Assembly: GCA_964498075.1 (NCBI GenBank)
Contig: CAZCGA010000086.1
Location: 1-28,222, forward strand
DNA from: CAZCGA01 sp964498075
Lineage (GTDB): Bacteria; Desulfobacterota; Binatia; HRBIN30
Direction: 5' to 3'
Length of the DNA stretch: 28,222 bases
Shown: positions 1-7,553 of the stretch, piece by piece
Numbering within the stretch: the stretch's first letter is position 1
Layout of the letters: the number at the start of each line of letters is the position of its first letter
Notes under the pieces: generated by a model
Database searches by the model: none
The model's input: only the letters and a program-made list of their open reading frames with translations
Told to the model about the DNA's origin: nothing
Position numbers and translations under genes: made by a program

Positions 1-911
1 CGCCCCGTGGTGGCGCCGAACTCGTCGCCGTCCTGCTGCAGCTTCTTGCCGAGGGCGTCGTGCAGCTCGGTGGGGAACGGGCCGCTGCCGACGCGCGTCG
101 TGTAGGCTTTCACGATGCCGACCACGCTGGAGATCTGATGCGGCGCGATGCCGGGTCCCGTGCACGCGGCGCCCGCCACGGTGTTTGACGATGTCACGTA
201 GGGATAGGTGCCGTGGTCGACGTCGAGCATGGTGCCCTGCCCGCCCTCGAGCAGAACGCGTTTGTCGTCGCGCAGCGCGGCGTGCAGGTAGATGCTGGTG
301 TCGGTGACGTGCGCCGCCAGGCGCGCGCGGAAGCCGCAGTACTCGCGGTGGATGGCGTCGAAGTCGAGGGCTTGCTCCTTGAGCATGGCGCTCAGGTAGG
401 CGTTCTTTTCCTCGATGGTGTGGCGCAGCGCGTCGGTGAAGGCGTCGTCGTCGAACAGGTCGGCGACGCGGATGCCGATGCGCGCCATCTTGTCTTCGTA
501 GGTGGGGCCGATGCCGCGACCTGTCGTGCCGATGCGTCCTTCGCCGCGCAGTCGCTCGCGCGCCTGATCGATGGCGCGATGGTACGGCATGATGAGATGG
601 GCGCGGTCGCTGATCTTCAGCAAGTCGTCCTGGGCCAGGTAGTCGCGCTTGCGCAGCTCGTCGATCTCGGTGATCAGGACGGCTGGATCGATCACGACGC
701 CGTTGCCGATGACGCACACCTTGCCGGCGTGCAGCACACCCGACGGGACCAGATGCAAGACGGTCTTGCGGCCGTCGACCACCAGCGTGTGGCCGGCGTT
801 GTTGCCGCCCTGATAGCGCACGATGATGTCGGCGTGCTCGGCGAGGATGTCGACGACCTTGCCTTTGCCTTCGTCACCCCATTGCGTTCCAACGACCACG
901 ACCGCGGGCAT
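1..911 (-). CDS. purA: Adenylosuccinate synthetase, C-terminus cut by window edge
   Basis: PurA joins IMP and aspartate using GTP to make adenylosuccinate, the first committed step from IMP to AMP, in the cytoplasm. Translating the minus strand from the ATG at 911 gives a start reading MPAVVVVGTQWGDEGKGK. The GDEGKGK loop covers residues 12-18 with the catalytic Asp at 13, and the NNAGHT motif puts His at 41; both positions match the family. About 303 of the usual roughly 430 residues lie in the window; the rest is past base 1. The start follows a GAGG ribosome site and lies 25 bases after the serA stop, so purA is the third gene of the aminotransferase-serA-purA unit under the ZTP riboswitch. 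The identification is secure. Confidence 0.97.
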   Translation of the reverse strand, partial: MPAVVVVGTQWGDEGKGKVVDILAEHADIIVRYQGGNNAGHTLVVDGRKTVLHLVPSGVLHAGKVCVIGNGVVIDPAVLITEIDELRKRDYLAQDDLLKISDRAHLIMPYHRAIDQARERLRGEGRIGTTGRGIGPTYEDKMARIGIRVADLFDDDAFTDALRHTIEEKNAYLSAMLKEQALDFDAIHREYCGFRARLAAHVTDTSIYLHAALRDDKRVLLEGGQGTMLDVDHGTYPYVTSSNTVAGAACTGPGIAPHQISSVVGIVKAYTTRVGSGPFPTELHDALGKKLQQDGDEFGATTG

Positions 912-936
912 AGCGGCTCACTTCCTCATCCACGTG

Positions 937-2526
937 TCAGAGCTTGATGAGCTGTGCAGAGATGATGTTGGGGAGCGTGCGCAAGCGCTCCATGACCGGA
1001 TTCGGGATCGCGTCATCGACGTGAATCAGCGAGATCGCCATGCCACCGATCTTCTCGCGTCCGAGCTCCAAGCGGGCGATGTTGACCTTGGCTTCACCGA
1101 GCAGCGACCCGACGGCGCCGACGACGCCGGGGACGTCACGGTTGTTGAGCATGAGAATGTAGCCCTCGGGGTCTGCGTCCAAGAAGAAGTCGTTGATGCG
1201 CACCAGGCGGATGACGCGTTGGCCGAAGACGGCGCCGGCCGCGATGGTCGTGCCCTTGGCGCTGTTCACGTGCACGGTGACGAGGTTGAGAAACCCTTTG
1301 GACTGGCTGGTGCGCGACTCGACGACCTTGATGCCGCGCTCGCGTGCGATGGCCGGTGCGTTGACGTAGTTGACGGCGCTGGAGTCGAGAACCCGGCTGA
1401 GGAGCCCGCGCAGCACGGCGAGCGTCAGTGACTTCACGTCGTAGTTGGCGACCTCGCCGGCATACTCGATGGATACTTCGCGCGGCGCAGCAGCCAGCAA
1501 CTGTGCTTGCAGGCTGCCGAGCTTGTCGCACAGGCTGAGGTAGGGACCGAGGACATCGAGCAGCTCGGGACTGATGGAGGGGACGTTGACGGCATCTTGG
1601 ATGACGCCGCGCGTGAGGTAGTTGACCACTTGCTGCGCGATGGCGATGGCGACGTTGATCTGGGCCTCGTCGGTGGCGGCGCCCAGGTGCGGCGTACAGA
1701 TGACTTGATCGAGCTGCAGTAACGGGTGATCCGGTGGTGGCGGCTCTTGGGCGAACACGTCGAGCGCGGCGCCGGCGACTTTGCCGTCGCGAATTGCTGC
1801 CGCCAGCGCCTCTTCATCGAGGATGCCGCCGCGGGCACAGTTGATGACGCGGACCCCCTTCTTCATCTTGGCGAAGGCAGTGGCGCCGACGAGGCCGCGG
1901 GTCTCCGGCATCAGCGGGGTGTGGATGCTGATGAAATCGGCGCGCGCATACAGCTCGTCGAGGCTGACCAGCTCGACGCCCAGCCGCTGTGCGGCCTCGG
2001 TAGAGATGAAGGGGTCGTAGGCGATCACCTGCATCTTAAGACCGAGGGCGCGCTCGGCCATTAGGCTGCCGATGTTGCCGATGCCGATGATTCCGAGGAT
2101 CTTGCGGTGCACTTCGGAGCCGATGAAGCGGCCCTTCTCCCACTTGCCGCCCTTCATCGACGCCGTCGCTTGCGGAATGGAGCGGGCAAGCGCCAGCATC
2201 ATGCTGACGGCGTGCTCCGCGGTGGTGACGTTGTTGCCCGCGGGCGTGTTCATCACCACGATGCCCTTCTTCGTCGCCGCTTCGACATCGATGTTGTCGA
2301 CGCCGATGCCGGCACGACCGATGACGCGGAGATTAGCGGCGGCAGCTACGACCTCTGCAGTGACCGTGGAGCTGCTGCGGATGATCAGGCCGTGGTAGGG
2401 GGGGATCTTCGCGGCCAGCTCCGCCGGCTTGAACCCGCCACCCTCATCGACTTCGATATCCGGCGCCGTCTTGAGGATCTGCATCCCCTGGGCAGCGAGC
2501 TTATCGGCAACCAGCACGCGATGCAT
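937..2526 (-). CDS. serA: D-3-phosphoglycerate dehydrogenase with C-terminal ACT domain
   Basis: SerA oxidises 3-phosphoglycerate to 3-phosphohydroxypyruvate with NAD, the first step of serine synthesis. The 529-residue product has the long form of the family. An N-terminal substrate domain is interrupted by a Rossmann NAD domain with GIGNIG at 148-153. Catalytic Arg 232 (in NCARGG), Glu 261 and His 280 (in CTPHLGAAT) are all present. An intervening domain follows, then an ACT domain from about 455 to 529 (LNNRDVPGVVG), which in this family often binds serine for feedback inhibition. The ATG at 2526 lies 3 bases after the stop of the upstream aminotransferase, whose last codons contain the GGAG ribosome site, so the two are probably translationally linked. 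Hydroxypyruvate reductase is a less likely alternative because of the ACT domain. Confidence 0.96.
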   Translation of the reverse strand: MHRVLVADKLAAQGMQILKTAPDIEVDEGGGFKPAELAAKIPPYHGLIIRSSSTVTAEVVAAAANLRVIGRAGIGVDNIDVEAATKKGIVVMNTPAGNNVTTAEHAVSMMLALARSIPQATASMKGGKWEKGRFIGSEVHRKILGIIGIGNIGSLMAERALGLKMQVIAYDPFISTEAAQRLGVELVSLDELYARADFISIHTPLMPETRGLVGATAFAKMKKGVRVINCARGGILDEEALAAAIRDGKVAGAALDVFAQEPPPPDHPLLQLDQVICTPHLGAATDEAQINVAIAIAQQVVNYLTRGVIQDAVNVPSISPELLDVLGPYLSLCDKLGSLQAQLLAAAPREVSIEYAGEVANYDVKSLTLAVLRGLLSRVLDSSAVNYVNAPAIARERGIKVVESRTSQSKGFLNLVTVHVNSAKGTTIAAGAVFGQRVIRLVRINDFFLDADPEGYILMLNNRDVPGVVGAVGSLLGEAKVNIARLELGREKIGGMAISLIHVDDAIPNPVMERLRTLPNIISAQLIKL

Positions 2527-2529
2527 CGG

Positions 2530-3678
2530 TCACTCCGGTAGCGCGGCCATGAGGACTGCTTGCGCCGCCCCGACGCCGCGGCCCAGCTGCACGTCATGTC
2601 CGAAGTGGCGCAGCGCCATCTCCAAGGCCGCGATCGCAGTGACGATATCGAAGGTGCCGGTGTAGCCGAGGTGACCTATGCGTACGATCTTGCCTTTGAA
2701 CTGATCCTGCCCGCCCATGAAGGTGACGCCCATGCGGTCGCGGAGATACGCAACCAGCTTGCCGCCGTCCACACCCGGGGGTGAGAACATCGCCGTCAGC
2801 GCCGGGCTCGGTGCGTCCGGGGCCACCAGCTGGAGGCCCAAGGCGGTGGCAGCGGCGCGGGTTGCGGCAGCCATCCGCGCGTGGCGCGCGAAAACGCGGG
2901 GCAGGCCCTCCTCGAGGATCATGGCGAGCGCCTCGCGCAACCCGGTGATGAGGGAGATCGCGGGCGTCCAAGCGGAGGTGTCGTTGGCGAGGCTTTCGCG
3001 CTCTCGGGCAAAGTCGAAGTAGAAGCGGGGCAGTTTCGCCTCTTTGGTGCGCTGCCAGGCGCGTTCGCTCAGGGAGATGAAGGCGAGCCCTGGCGGGAGC
3101 ATGAGCGCCTTCTGTGAGCCGGTGATCAGCGCGTCGATGCCCCACCGATCCATGGGAATGTCGAAGACACCGAGGGCGGTGATCCCGTCGACGATGAGCA
3201 GGGCGTCGCGCTGGCGGGTGAGCTTGGCGATCTCTTCGGTCGGGTGCAGGGCTGCGGTCGACGTTTCGCTGGCCTGGATGAGGACCCCACGGATGCCGGG
3301 GCGCTGATCGAGCAGACGGCGGACGTCTTCCACCCGCGCGCTCCGTCCCCACTCGACCTTCAGCTCCACGACTTTCAAACCGTACGCCGTGGAAATCTTC
3401 CCCCAGCGCTCGCCGAACTTGCCGCCGTTGACGACCAGGACCTCGTCGCCGGGAGAGAACAGGTTGGTCACCGCTCCCTCCATGGCGCCGGTTCCGGAAG
3501 CGGCAAGTATCAAGACGTCCTGCGCGGTCTGAAAGACCTCCTTCAGATCGCGCTTGGCGTCGGCGAAAATCTTGCTGAACTGCGGGGTCCGATGATGGAT
3601 GACCGGTTGCGCCATCGCGAGCAGCACGCGCGGTGGGACTGGGGTGGGCCCCGGGGCGATGAGATAGTTCTTGATCAC
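2530..3678 (-). CDS. Class V PLP aminotransferase (alanine/serine-glyoxylate type), likely phosphoserine transaminase role
   Basis: This is a 382-residue fold-type I, class V aminotransferase of the alanine-glyoxylate/serine-glyoxylate family. The N-terminus carries the typical IAPGPTPVPP motif (residues 7-16). Asp 164 (IVDGITALG) should hold the PLP ring nitrogen, and Lys 190 in GSQKALMLPPG is the Schiff-base lysine. The frame extends upstream to 3744, but that part lies in the riboswitch terminator. The GTG at 3678, preceded by AGAGG with a 7-base spacer, is the start that fits the family. Sitting directly before serA, with no serC in the window, it probably transaminates 3-phosphohydroxypyruvate to phosphoserine; serine-glyoxylate transamination is the main alternative. 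Family call certain, substrate inferred. Confidence 0.93.
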   Translation of the reverse strand: MIKNYLIAPGPTPVPPRVLLAMAQPVIHHRTPQFSKIFADAKRDLKEVFQTAQDVLILAASGTGAMEGAVTNLFSPGDEVLVVNGGKFGERWGKISTAYGLKVVELKVEWGRSARVEDVRRLLDQRPGIRGVLIQASETSTAALHPTEEIAKLTRQRDALLIVDGITALGVFDIPMDRWGIDALITGSQKALMLPPGLAFISLSERAWQRTKEAKLPRFYFDFARERESLANDTSAWTPAISLITGLREALAMILEEGLPRVFARHARMAAATRAAATALGLQLVAPDAPSPALTAMFSPPGVDGGKLVAYLRDRMGVTFMGGQDQFKGKIVRIGHLGYTGTFDIVTAIAALEMALRHFGHDVQLGRGVGAAQAVLMAALPE

Positions 3679-3694
3679 CTCAAATCCTCTCGAC

Positions 3695-3733
3695 AAAAAA
3701 AAGCCTGGACCTCTGCAATCCAGAGGCCCAGGC
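3695..3733 (-). terminator. Intrinsic terminator forming the riboswitch expression platform
   Basis: On the minus strand GCCTGGGCCTCTG (3733-3721) pairs with CAGAGGTCCAGGC (3715-3703) as an uninterrupted 13-bp stem (one G-U pair) closed by a 5-base loop and followed by eight U residues (3702-3695). The 5' arm reuses the conserved CGCCTGGGC of the ZTP aptamer. Ligand-bound aptamer and terminator are therefore mutually exclusive, giving a genetic ON switch. The ribosome site and GTG start of the aminotransferase follow within 25 bases. Confidence 0.93.
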
Positions 3734-3798
3734 GTTCGGCCCACTGAAGGTCAGCACTTCCCCGTGGTCAATTCCACGTTGCGCCAGTCGTGCGGACC
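3726..3798 (-). promoter_or_regulatory. ZTP (pfl) riboswitch aptamer
   Basis: Read on the minus strand, the leader holds the two conserved parts of the ZTP/pfl aptamer. P1 pairs 3798-3790 (GGTCCGCAC) with 3757-3749 (GTGCTGACC), 8 of 9 pairs. Inside it are the conserved GACTGGCG (3789-3782), the P2 hairpin CGTGG/CCACG around 3762-3778, and GGGGAA. After a short linker comes the 3' hallmark GCCGAACGCCTGGGC (3740-3726). Known members bind ZTP/ZMP, which accumulates when 10-formyl-tetrahydrofolate runs short, and usually turn on purine, folate or glycine-hydroxymethyl genes. Here it precedes a serine-synthesis pair plus purA. Motif match was made by eye; no covariance model was run. Confidence 0.93.
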
Positions 3799-3865
3799 GA
3801 TCAATTCCGGTCTTCGAGTATCCAATCCTCCGGAGGCTGTCAACCTCGCTTCCTGCTCCGTGGAA

Positions 3866-4435
3866 TCAGCGGGTGTTCCCGCTGTTCACCAAGGTCATGA
3901 ACTCTTGGCGCGTTTCCTGGTGTGTGCGGAAGACGCCCAACATCGCGCTGGTGACGACCACCGAGTTTTGTTTCTCGACGCCGCGCATCCGCATGCACAG
4001 GTGCTCGGCGCGCAGCACGACGCCGACACCTTGCGGGTCGAGCTCGTCCATCAGCATATTAGCGACCTGGGTCGTCAGGCGTTCCTGGACCTGTAGGCGA
4101 CGAGCGAAGACTTCGACCAGCCGCGCCAGTTTGCTGATACCGACGATGCGATGCTTTGGAATGTAGGCGACGTGTGCCCTCCCGAAGAACGGCAGAATGT
4201 GGTGCTCGCACATGGAGAAGAAATCCAGATCCTTGAGCAGGATCATTTCGGAGTACTCTTCGACGAACAGTGCCCCATTGATGACCTTCTTCGGATCCTC
4301 TTCGTAGCCCTTGGTGAGGTATTGGAGCGACCGTGCAACCCGTTCAGGGGTTTTCGCCAACCCCTCGCGCGCCGGATCCTCGCCGACCAGACGCAAGATA
4401 TCCGCCACCGCACTCTCGATGGACGTTGCAGCCAT
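3866..4435 (-). CDS. folE: GTP cyclohydrolase I
   Basis: FolE converts GTP to 7,8-dihydroneopterin triphosphate, the entry step of tetrahydrofolate synthesis. From the ATG at 4435 the protein has 189 residues, normal for the bacterial enzyme. A TTG 36 bases further upstream is also open but gives an atypical extension. The zinc and active-site motif MCEHHILPF places Cys 76 and His 78/79; the second zinc Cys is 147 in EHLCMRMRGV. GISKLARLVEVFARRLQVQE (99-118) is the usual core helix. The ribosome site is weak. The gene lies 83 bases after thrB and 68 bases before the ZTP aptamer, so transcripts from thrB-folE probably run into the riboswitch. It may also be read independently. Confidence 0.96.
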   Translation of the reverse strand: MAATSIESAVADILRLVGEDPAREGLAKTPERVARSLQYLTKGYEEDPKKVINGALFVEEYSEMILLKDLDFFSMCEHHILPFFGRAHVAYIPKHRIVGISKLARLVEVFARRLQVQERLTTQVANMLMDELDPQGVGVVLRAEHLCMRMRGVEKQNSVVVTSAMLGVFRTHQETRQEFMTLVNSGNTR

Positions 4436-4518
4436 GGCAGCGAATCTTAACGGAAAGCCTCGGTGCTGCAAGGGGAGCGCTGGTTCGGCGGCGAACCAAA
4501 AGGCGCCGGGAGGAACAC

Positions 4519-5654
4519 TCAGCGACCGCTGCGTTTTTCGAATGCCTTCACCCGCTGATACTTCCGGTAGTCGTAGCCGGTAGCCATGGCCATCAGGATC
4601 GGTTCCATGCCGCCGGCGCGCTCACGCCGGAGAATGCGGAGGCGGTCGTAGAACTCTTGGAAGTCCTTGTTGATGCGTTCGCGCTCGTCGATCGGAGTGA
4701 GGAAGAAGTCGCGTAGCCGGGTGACGGTGAAGCGGAACGCCGAGAAGCGCAGCTCGTTGGGGAAGGCATCCCACTCCGCCAGCGAAAGGGTTCGCAGCGC
4801 TTCGTATCCGGCAATCAACGCCTCGAAGCGCTTCAGGGAGTACCGGCCGTTCTCGAAGCACAGCGCGTTCACTGCGGTGGCCAGATCGAAGATGAACTTG
4901 CCACGGCACGCCGCTTCGAAATCCAGGACTGCAACGACCTTGTCGCCCTTGAACTTCAAATTGTCGGCGAAGAGGTCGCCGTGAATGATTCCCTTCGGGA
5001 GCTTCCCCTCGAGGTAGTGGTTGAGGTAGTCGACCTCTTCATCCAGCGTTCGAATGATTCGCTTGAAGTAGTGCGGGAGCCGCCCGCGGGCGTCGAAGTA
5101 GACTTCCGCAACCCGGTCGAAGCCGAAGCGGTTGTCGATGCCCTTCTTGTAGGCTTTGCCGATCAAGTGGAGGTCGCCCAGCACGCGGCCGACGTTCTCC
5201 AACTCCGCAGGGGTCAGCTCTTCAGGGTCGGCGAAGTGGCCATCAATGTAGCGGTATACCGAGAGGGACTTGCCGTCCCATTCTCGATAGTGGCGACCGC
5301 GCCGGTCGGCGAGCGGCACCGGGCAGGGGAAGCCATGCTTCCGCAAGAAGAGCAGCAGGTCGAGCTCGCGCTTGACCTCCATCTCGCTCTTCACTTCGTC
5401 GATCTTGACGAGGAACTTTCCCTTGGCGGNNNNNNNNNNNNNNNNNNNNNNNNNNNNNNNNNNNNNNNNNNNNNNNNNNNNNNNNNNNNNNNNNNNNNNN
5501 NNNNNNNNNNNNNNNNNNNNNNNNNNGTTTCGACTAGGTAGTGCGTGTTGACGGACCCCTCGGGGACCTCGCGCGTGCCAGTGACCCGTGGGAGCCCATA
5601 GTCAGCAGCGATCTCGTTGAACTCCCGCTTTGAGATCTTCGTGTACACGGCCAT
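4519..5654 (-). CDS. thrB: Homoserine kinase type II, interrupted by an assembly gap
   Basis: The protein is the aminoglycoside-phosphotransferase-like homoserine kinase, which phosphorylates homoserine to O-phosphohomoserine for threonine synthesis. The N-terminus MAVYTKISKREF and the sequence up to NTHYLVE lie right of the N run. The rest, starting AKGKFLVKIDE, lies left of it. The kinase signatures are present: the beta-strand Lys in LVKIDE, the Brenner-type HGDLFADNLKF and the metal-binding DFE. The two halves are in different frames if the 97 N are taken literally, so the gap length is nominal and the gene is probably intact. The chosen ATG at 5654 gives the family-typical MAVYT start. 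An ATG at 5678 is also possible, but its GGAGG lies only one base away. Confidence 0.9.
5430..5526. other. Assembly gap (97 N) inside thrB
   Basis: Ninety-seven undetermined bases separate codons for NTHYLVE on the right from codons for AKGKFLVKIDE on the left. Homoserine kinases of this type have only a few residues between these two strands. The true gap is therefore likely to be a handful of bases, and the N run looks like a default scaffolding spacer. Confidence 0.95.
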
Positions 5655-5720
5655 GCGATCCGCTTCGGCGACGCCCATGCCTCCGTTAGAGTGCCCGTTT
5701 TATAACAGAATTCACAAAAC

Positions 5721-5750
5721 ATACTACATCTGCCTACAGAAAATTGTCAA
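5721..5750 (-). promoter_or_regulatory. Sigma70-type promoter for thrB-folE
   Basis: On the minus strand a perfect -35 box TTGACA (5750-5745) is followed after 18 bases by TAGTAT (5726-5721), five of six matches to the -10 consensus. It lies in a distinctly AT-rich patch (about 5700-5760) in otherwise GC-rich DNA. Transcription would start near 5714, some 35-60 bases before the possible thrB starts. Confidence 0.75.
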
Positions 5751-5842
5751 GAAAAATGTTCCGACGCCGGCCCCTCTCCTAATGTCCGATAAACGGCTCG
5801 GCCCTGGTGGGCTGCGGCAATCGAACGAGGCTTTCGCCCAAT

Positions 5843-5870
5843 GAGCCGGCGGTTATTCCGGCCGCGGCTC
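5843..5870 (-). terminator. Possible terminator hairpin after glpD
   Basis: Just after the glpD stop, the minus strand can fold GAGCCG-CGG against CCG-C-CGGCTC, about nine pairs with one bulge and a 9-base loop. No U tract follows, so it may be only a stabilising or Rho-assisted structure. It separates glpD from the thrB promoter. Confidence 0.35.
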
Positions 5871-5877
5871 GCTCCCA

Positions 5878-7485
5878 TCAGTCTGACTCCAATGACTTTC
5901 TTAGCTTTTCCTCTATCTTGTCAGTGATTTGTCTGGCTTCCTTGGGCTCGATAAGACCAACCTTCGTCCGCCGTAGGAGGACATCTTCCGGTTGCACCGC
6001 CATCTCCGCTTGAGCAGCGTAAACAGCCTCTGCCCAAATGTCAGGCATTGTATGGACCAGCGGCTGCCTCAGCTCGCCGTCGGCCTCAAGTAGCGCCATC
6101 ACTTCAGGCATGCGGCTCCCGTATCGCCGGGCCAAGTGCTGGATCTGTTCGGGGCTGAGGCCGTGACCGTTTGCATCCGCCAGCTCCCGGATCATTCTCC
6201 GCGGATCCGGGCTCCGTCCCCCGGGCAGCGGCTTTGCGCCGGTTGAACGCTTCCTTCTCGACCTTCCTACGGGGCGGCCGAGCCGTCTGCCCACAAAGTC
6301 GACAATCTCCTGCGCCACCAGGCGGTGCGTTGTGAGCTTGCCGCCCCCTAAGGTGATGAGCCCTGACCCGCTTTCGAAGATCTCTTCTTCCCGAGAGACT
6401 GCCGAAGGATCTCGGTCGTCGGCAGGCGCCACTAGGGGACGGAGCCCGGCATAGCTGCTCACAATGTCCGCAGCCCGCAAACGAGCGTCGGGGAAAGCCC
6501 AGTTGGCCGCCTCTAAGAGATACTCGAAGTCCCCGGCATCAGCCTTCACGTCGTCCGGTGTGCCATGGAAATCGGTATCGGTCGTGCCGATGAGCGAGTG
6601 GGATTCCCATGGGATTGCAAACAGGACCCGCTTATCGCGCGGCGAGCGCATTACCACAGCATGGAGGTTCCCAACCCGCTCACGTGGCACGACGATGTGG
6701 ACGCCCTTCGTGAGGCGAAGACATGGCTTCACTCCAGCTTCGTCGAGGTAGCGAACCTGATCGGCCCACGGCCCAGTGGCATTCACAACGCAGCGCGCCC
6801 GGACTTCCAACTTTGGCCCACCAAATCGGTCGGCCAGCGCAGCACCGACAATACGGCCCCCTTCCTTGATGAAGCTCTGCAGCCCAAGGTAGTTCACGAT
6901 CACCGCGCCCTCCTCGGCGGCGGCGAGGATCGTTTCGAGCGTGAGACGAGCATCGTCGGTGAAGCAGTCGTAGTAGAGCGCCGCGCCCTTCAATCCTTCG
7001 CCGCGCAGCTTCGGTTCCAGCTGCAGTGTGCGTTTCGCGGTCAGCATCCGGTGTGCACGAATATTGCGGAACACAGCGAGCAAGTCGTACAGCCACATGC
7101 CGGCGCCGAGGGTCAGGAATCCGATCGGATCGCCCCGGTAGACGGGGAACACGAAGGCCAGCGGTTGAACCAAATGTGGTGCCAATCGCCGCCGCAGAAG
7201 GTCTCGCTCACGGCAAGCCACCCGCACCAGGCGGAGGTCGCCTTGCTGAAGGTAGCGCACCCCGCCGTGGATCAGTCTGGATGACTTGCTACTCGTTCCG
7301 CTTGCGAAGTCGCCTTTCTCGACCAGTGCTACACGCATCCCCCGCATCGCTGCGTCCCGCGCGATCGCCCCGCCATTGATCCCGCCGCCGATCACCAGGA
7401 CGTCGAAGACCTCGTTCTGCAGGCGCCGAATGCTCCGGTCCCTTCGCCCGGCGGAATCTTGCGTGGGTTGCGCTGTGCCTGTCAT
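5878..7485 (-). CDS. glpD: Aerobic FAD-dependent glycerol-3-phosphate dehydrogenase
   Basis: GlpD oxidises sn-glycerol 3-phosphate to dihydroxyacetone phosphate at the inner face of the membrane and passes electrons to quinone. The 535-residue length is typical. The FAD dinucleotide fold is at about residues 28-60 (DVLVIGGGINGGAIARDA, then VALVEKGDF). The family fingerprint SGTSSKSSRLIHGGVRYL follows, the substrate-side DAO domain fills the middle, and the C-terminal GlpD domain ends with EDVLLRRTKVGLIE. No glpF, glpK or glpR lies nearby, so a classical glycerol regulon is not visible here. The ATG at 7485 lies 68 bases after the queE stop, so read-through from that unit is possible. Identification is firm. 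Confidence 0.96.
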   Translation of the reverse strand: MTGTAQPTQDSAGRRDRSIRRLQNEVFDVLVIGGGINGGAIARDAAMRGMRVALVEKGDFASGTSSKSSRLIHGGVRYLQQGDLRLVRVACRERDLLRRRLAPHLVQPLAFVFPVYRGDPIGFLTLGAGMWLYDLLAVFRNIRAHRMLTAKRTLQLEPKLRGEGLKGAALYYDCFTDDARLTLETILAAAEEGAVIVNYLGLQSFIKEGGRIVGAALADRFGGPKLEVRARCVVNATGPWADQVRYLDEAGVKPCLRLTKGVHIVVPRERVGNLHAVVMRSPRDKRVLFAIPWESHSLIGTTDTDFHGTPDDVKADAGDFEYLLEAANWAFPDARLRAADIVSSYAGLRPLVAPADDRDPSAVSREEEIFESGSGLITLGGGKLTTHRLVAQEIVDFVGRRLGRPVGRSRRKRSTGAKPLPGGRSPDPRRMIRELADANGHGLSPEQIQHLARRYGSRMPEVMALLEADGELRQPLVHTMPDIWAEAVYAAQAEMAVQPEDVLLRRTKVGLIEPKEARQITDKIEEKLRKSLESD

Positions 7486-7553
7486 CTACCGATTGGCGTC
7501 TGCAATCTAACGGCTGGCCGGCTGGATGTCACGCGGCGAGCGCCCCATAAGAG

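Noticed and set aside
3679..3744. N-terminal extension of the aminotransferase to 3744
   Set aside because: It would translate the terminator hairpin and U tract of the riboswitch; the GTG at 3678 has a good ribosome site and the family start motif.
4481..4498. Perfect 7-bp hairpin TGGTTCG/CGAACCA between thrB and folE
   Set aside because: No U tract follows on the transcribed strand, and it is too short to call a terminator or a regulatory RNA.
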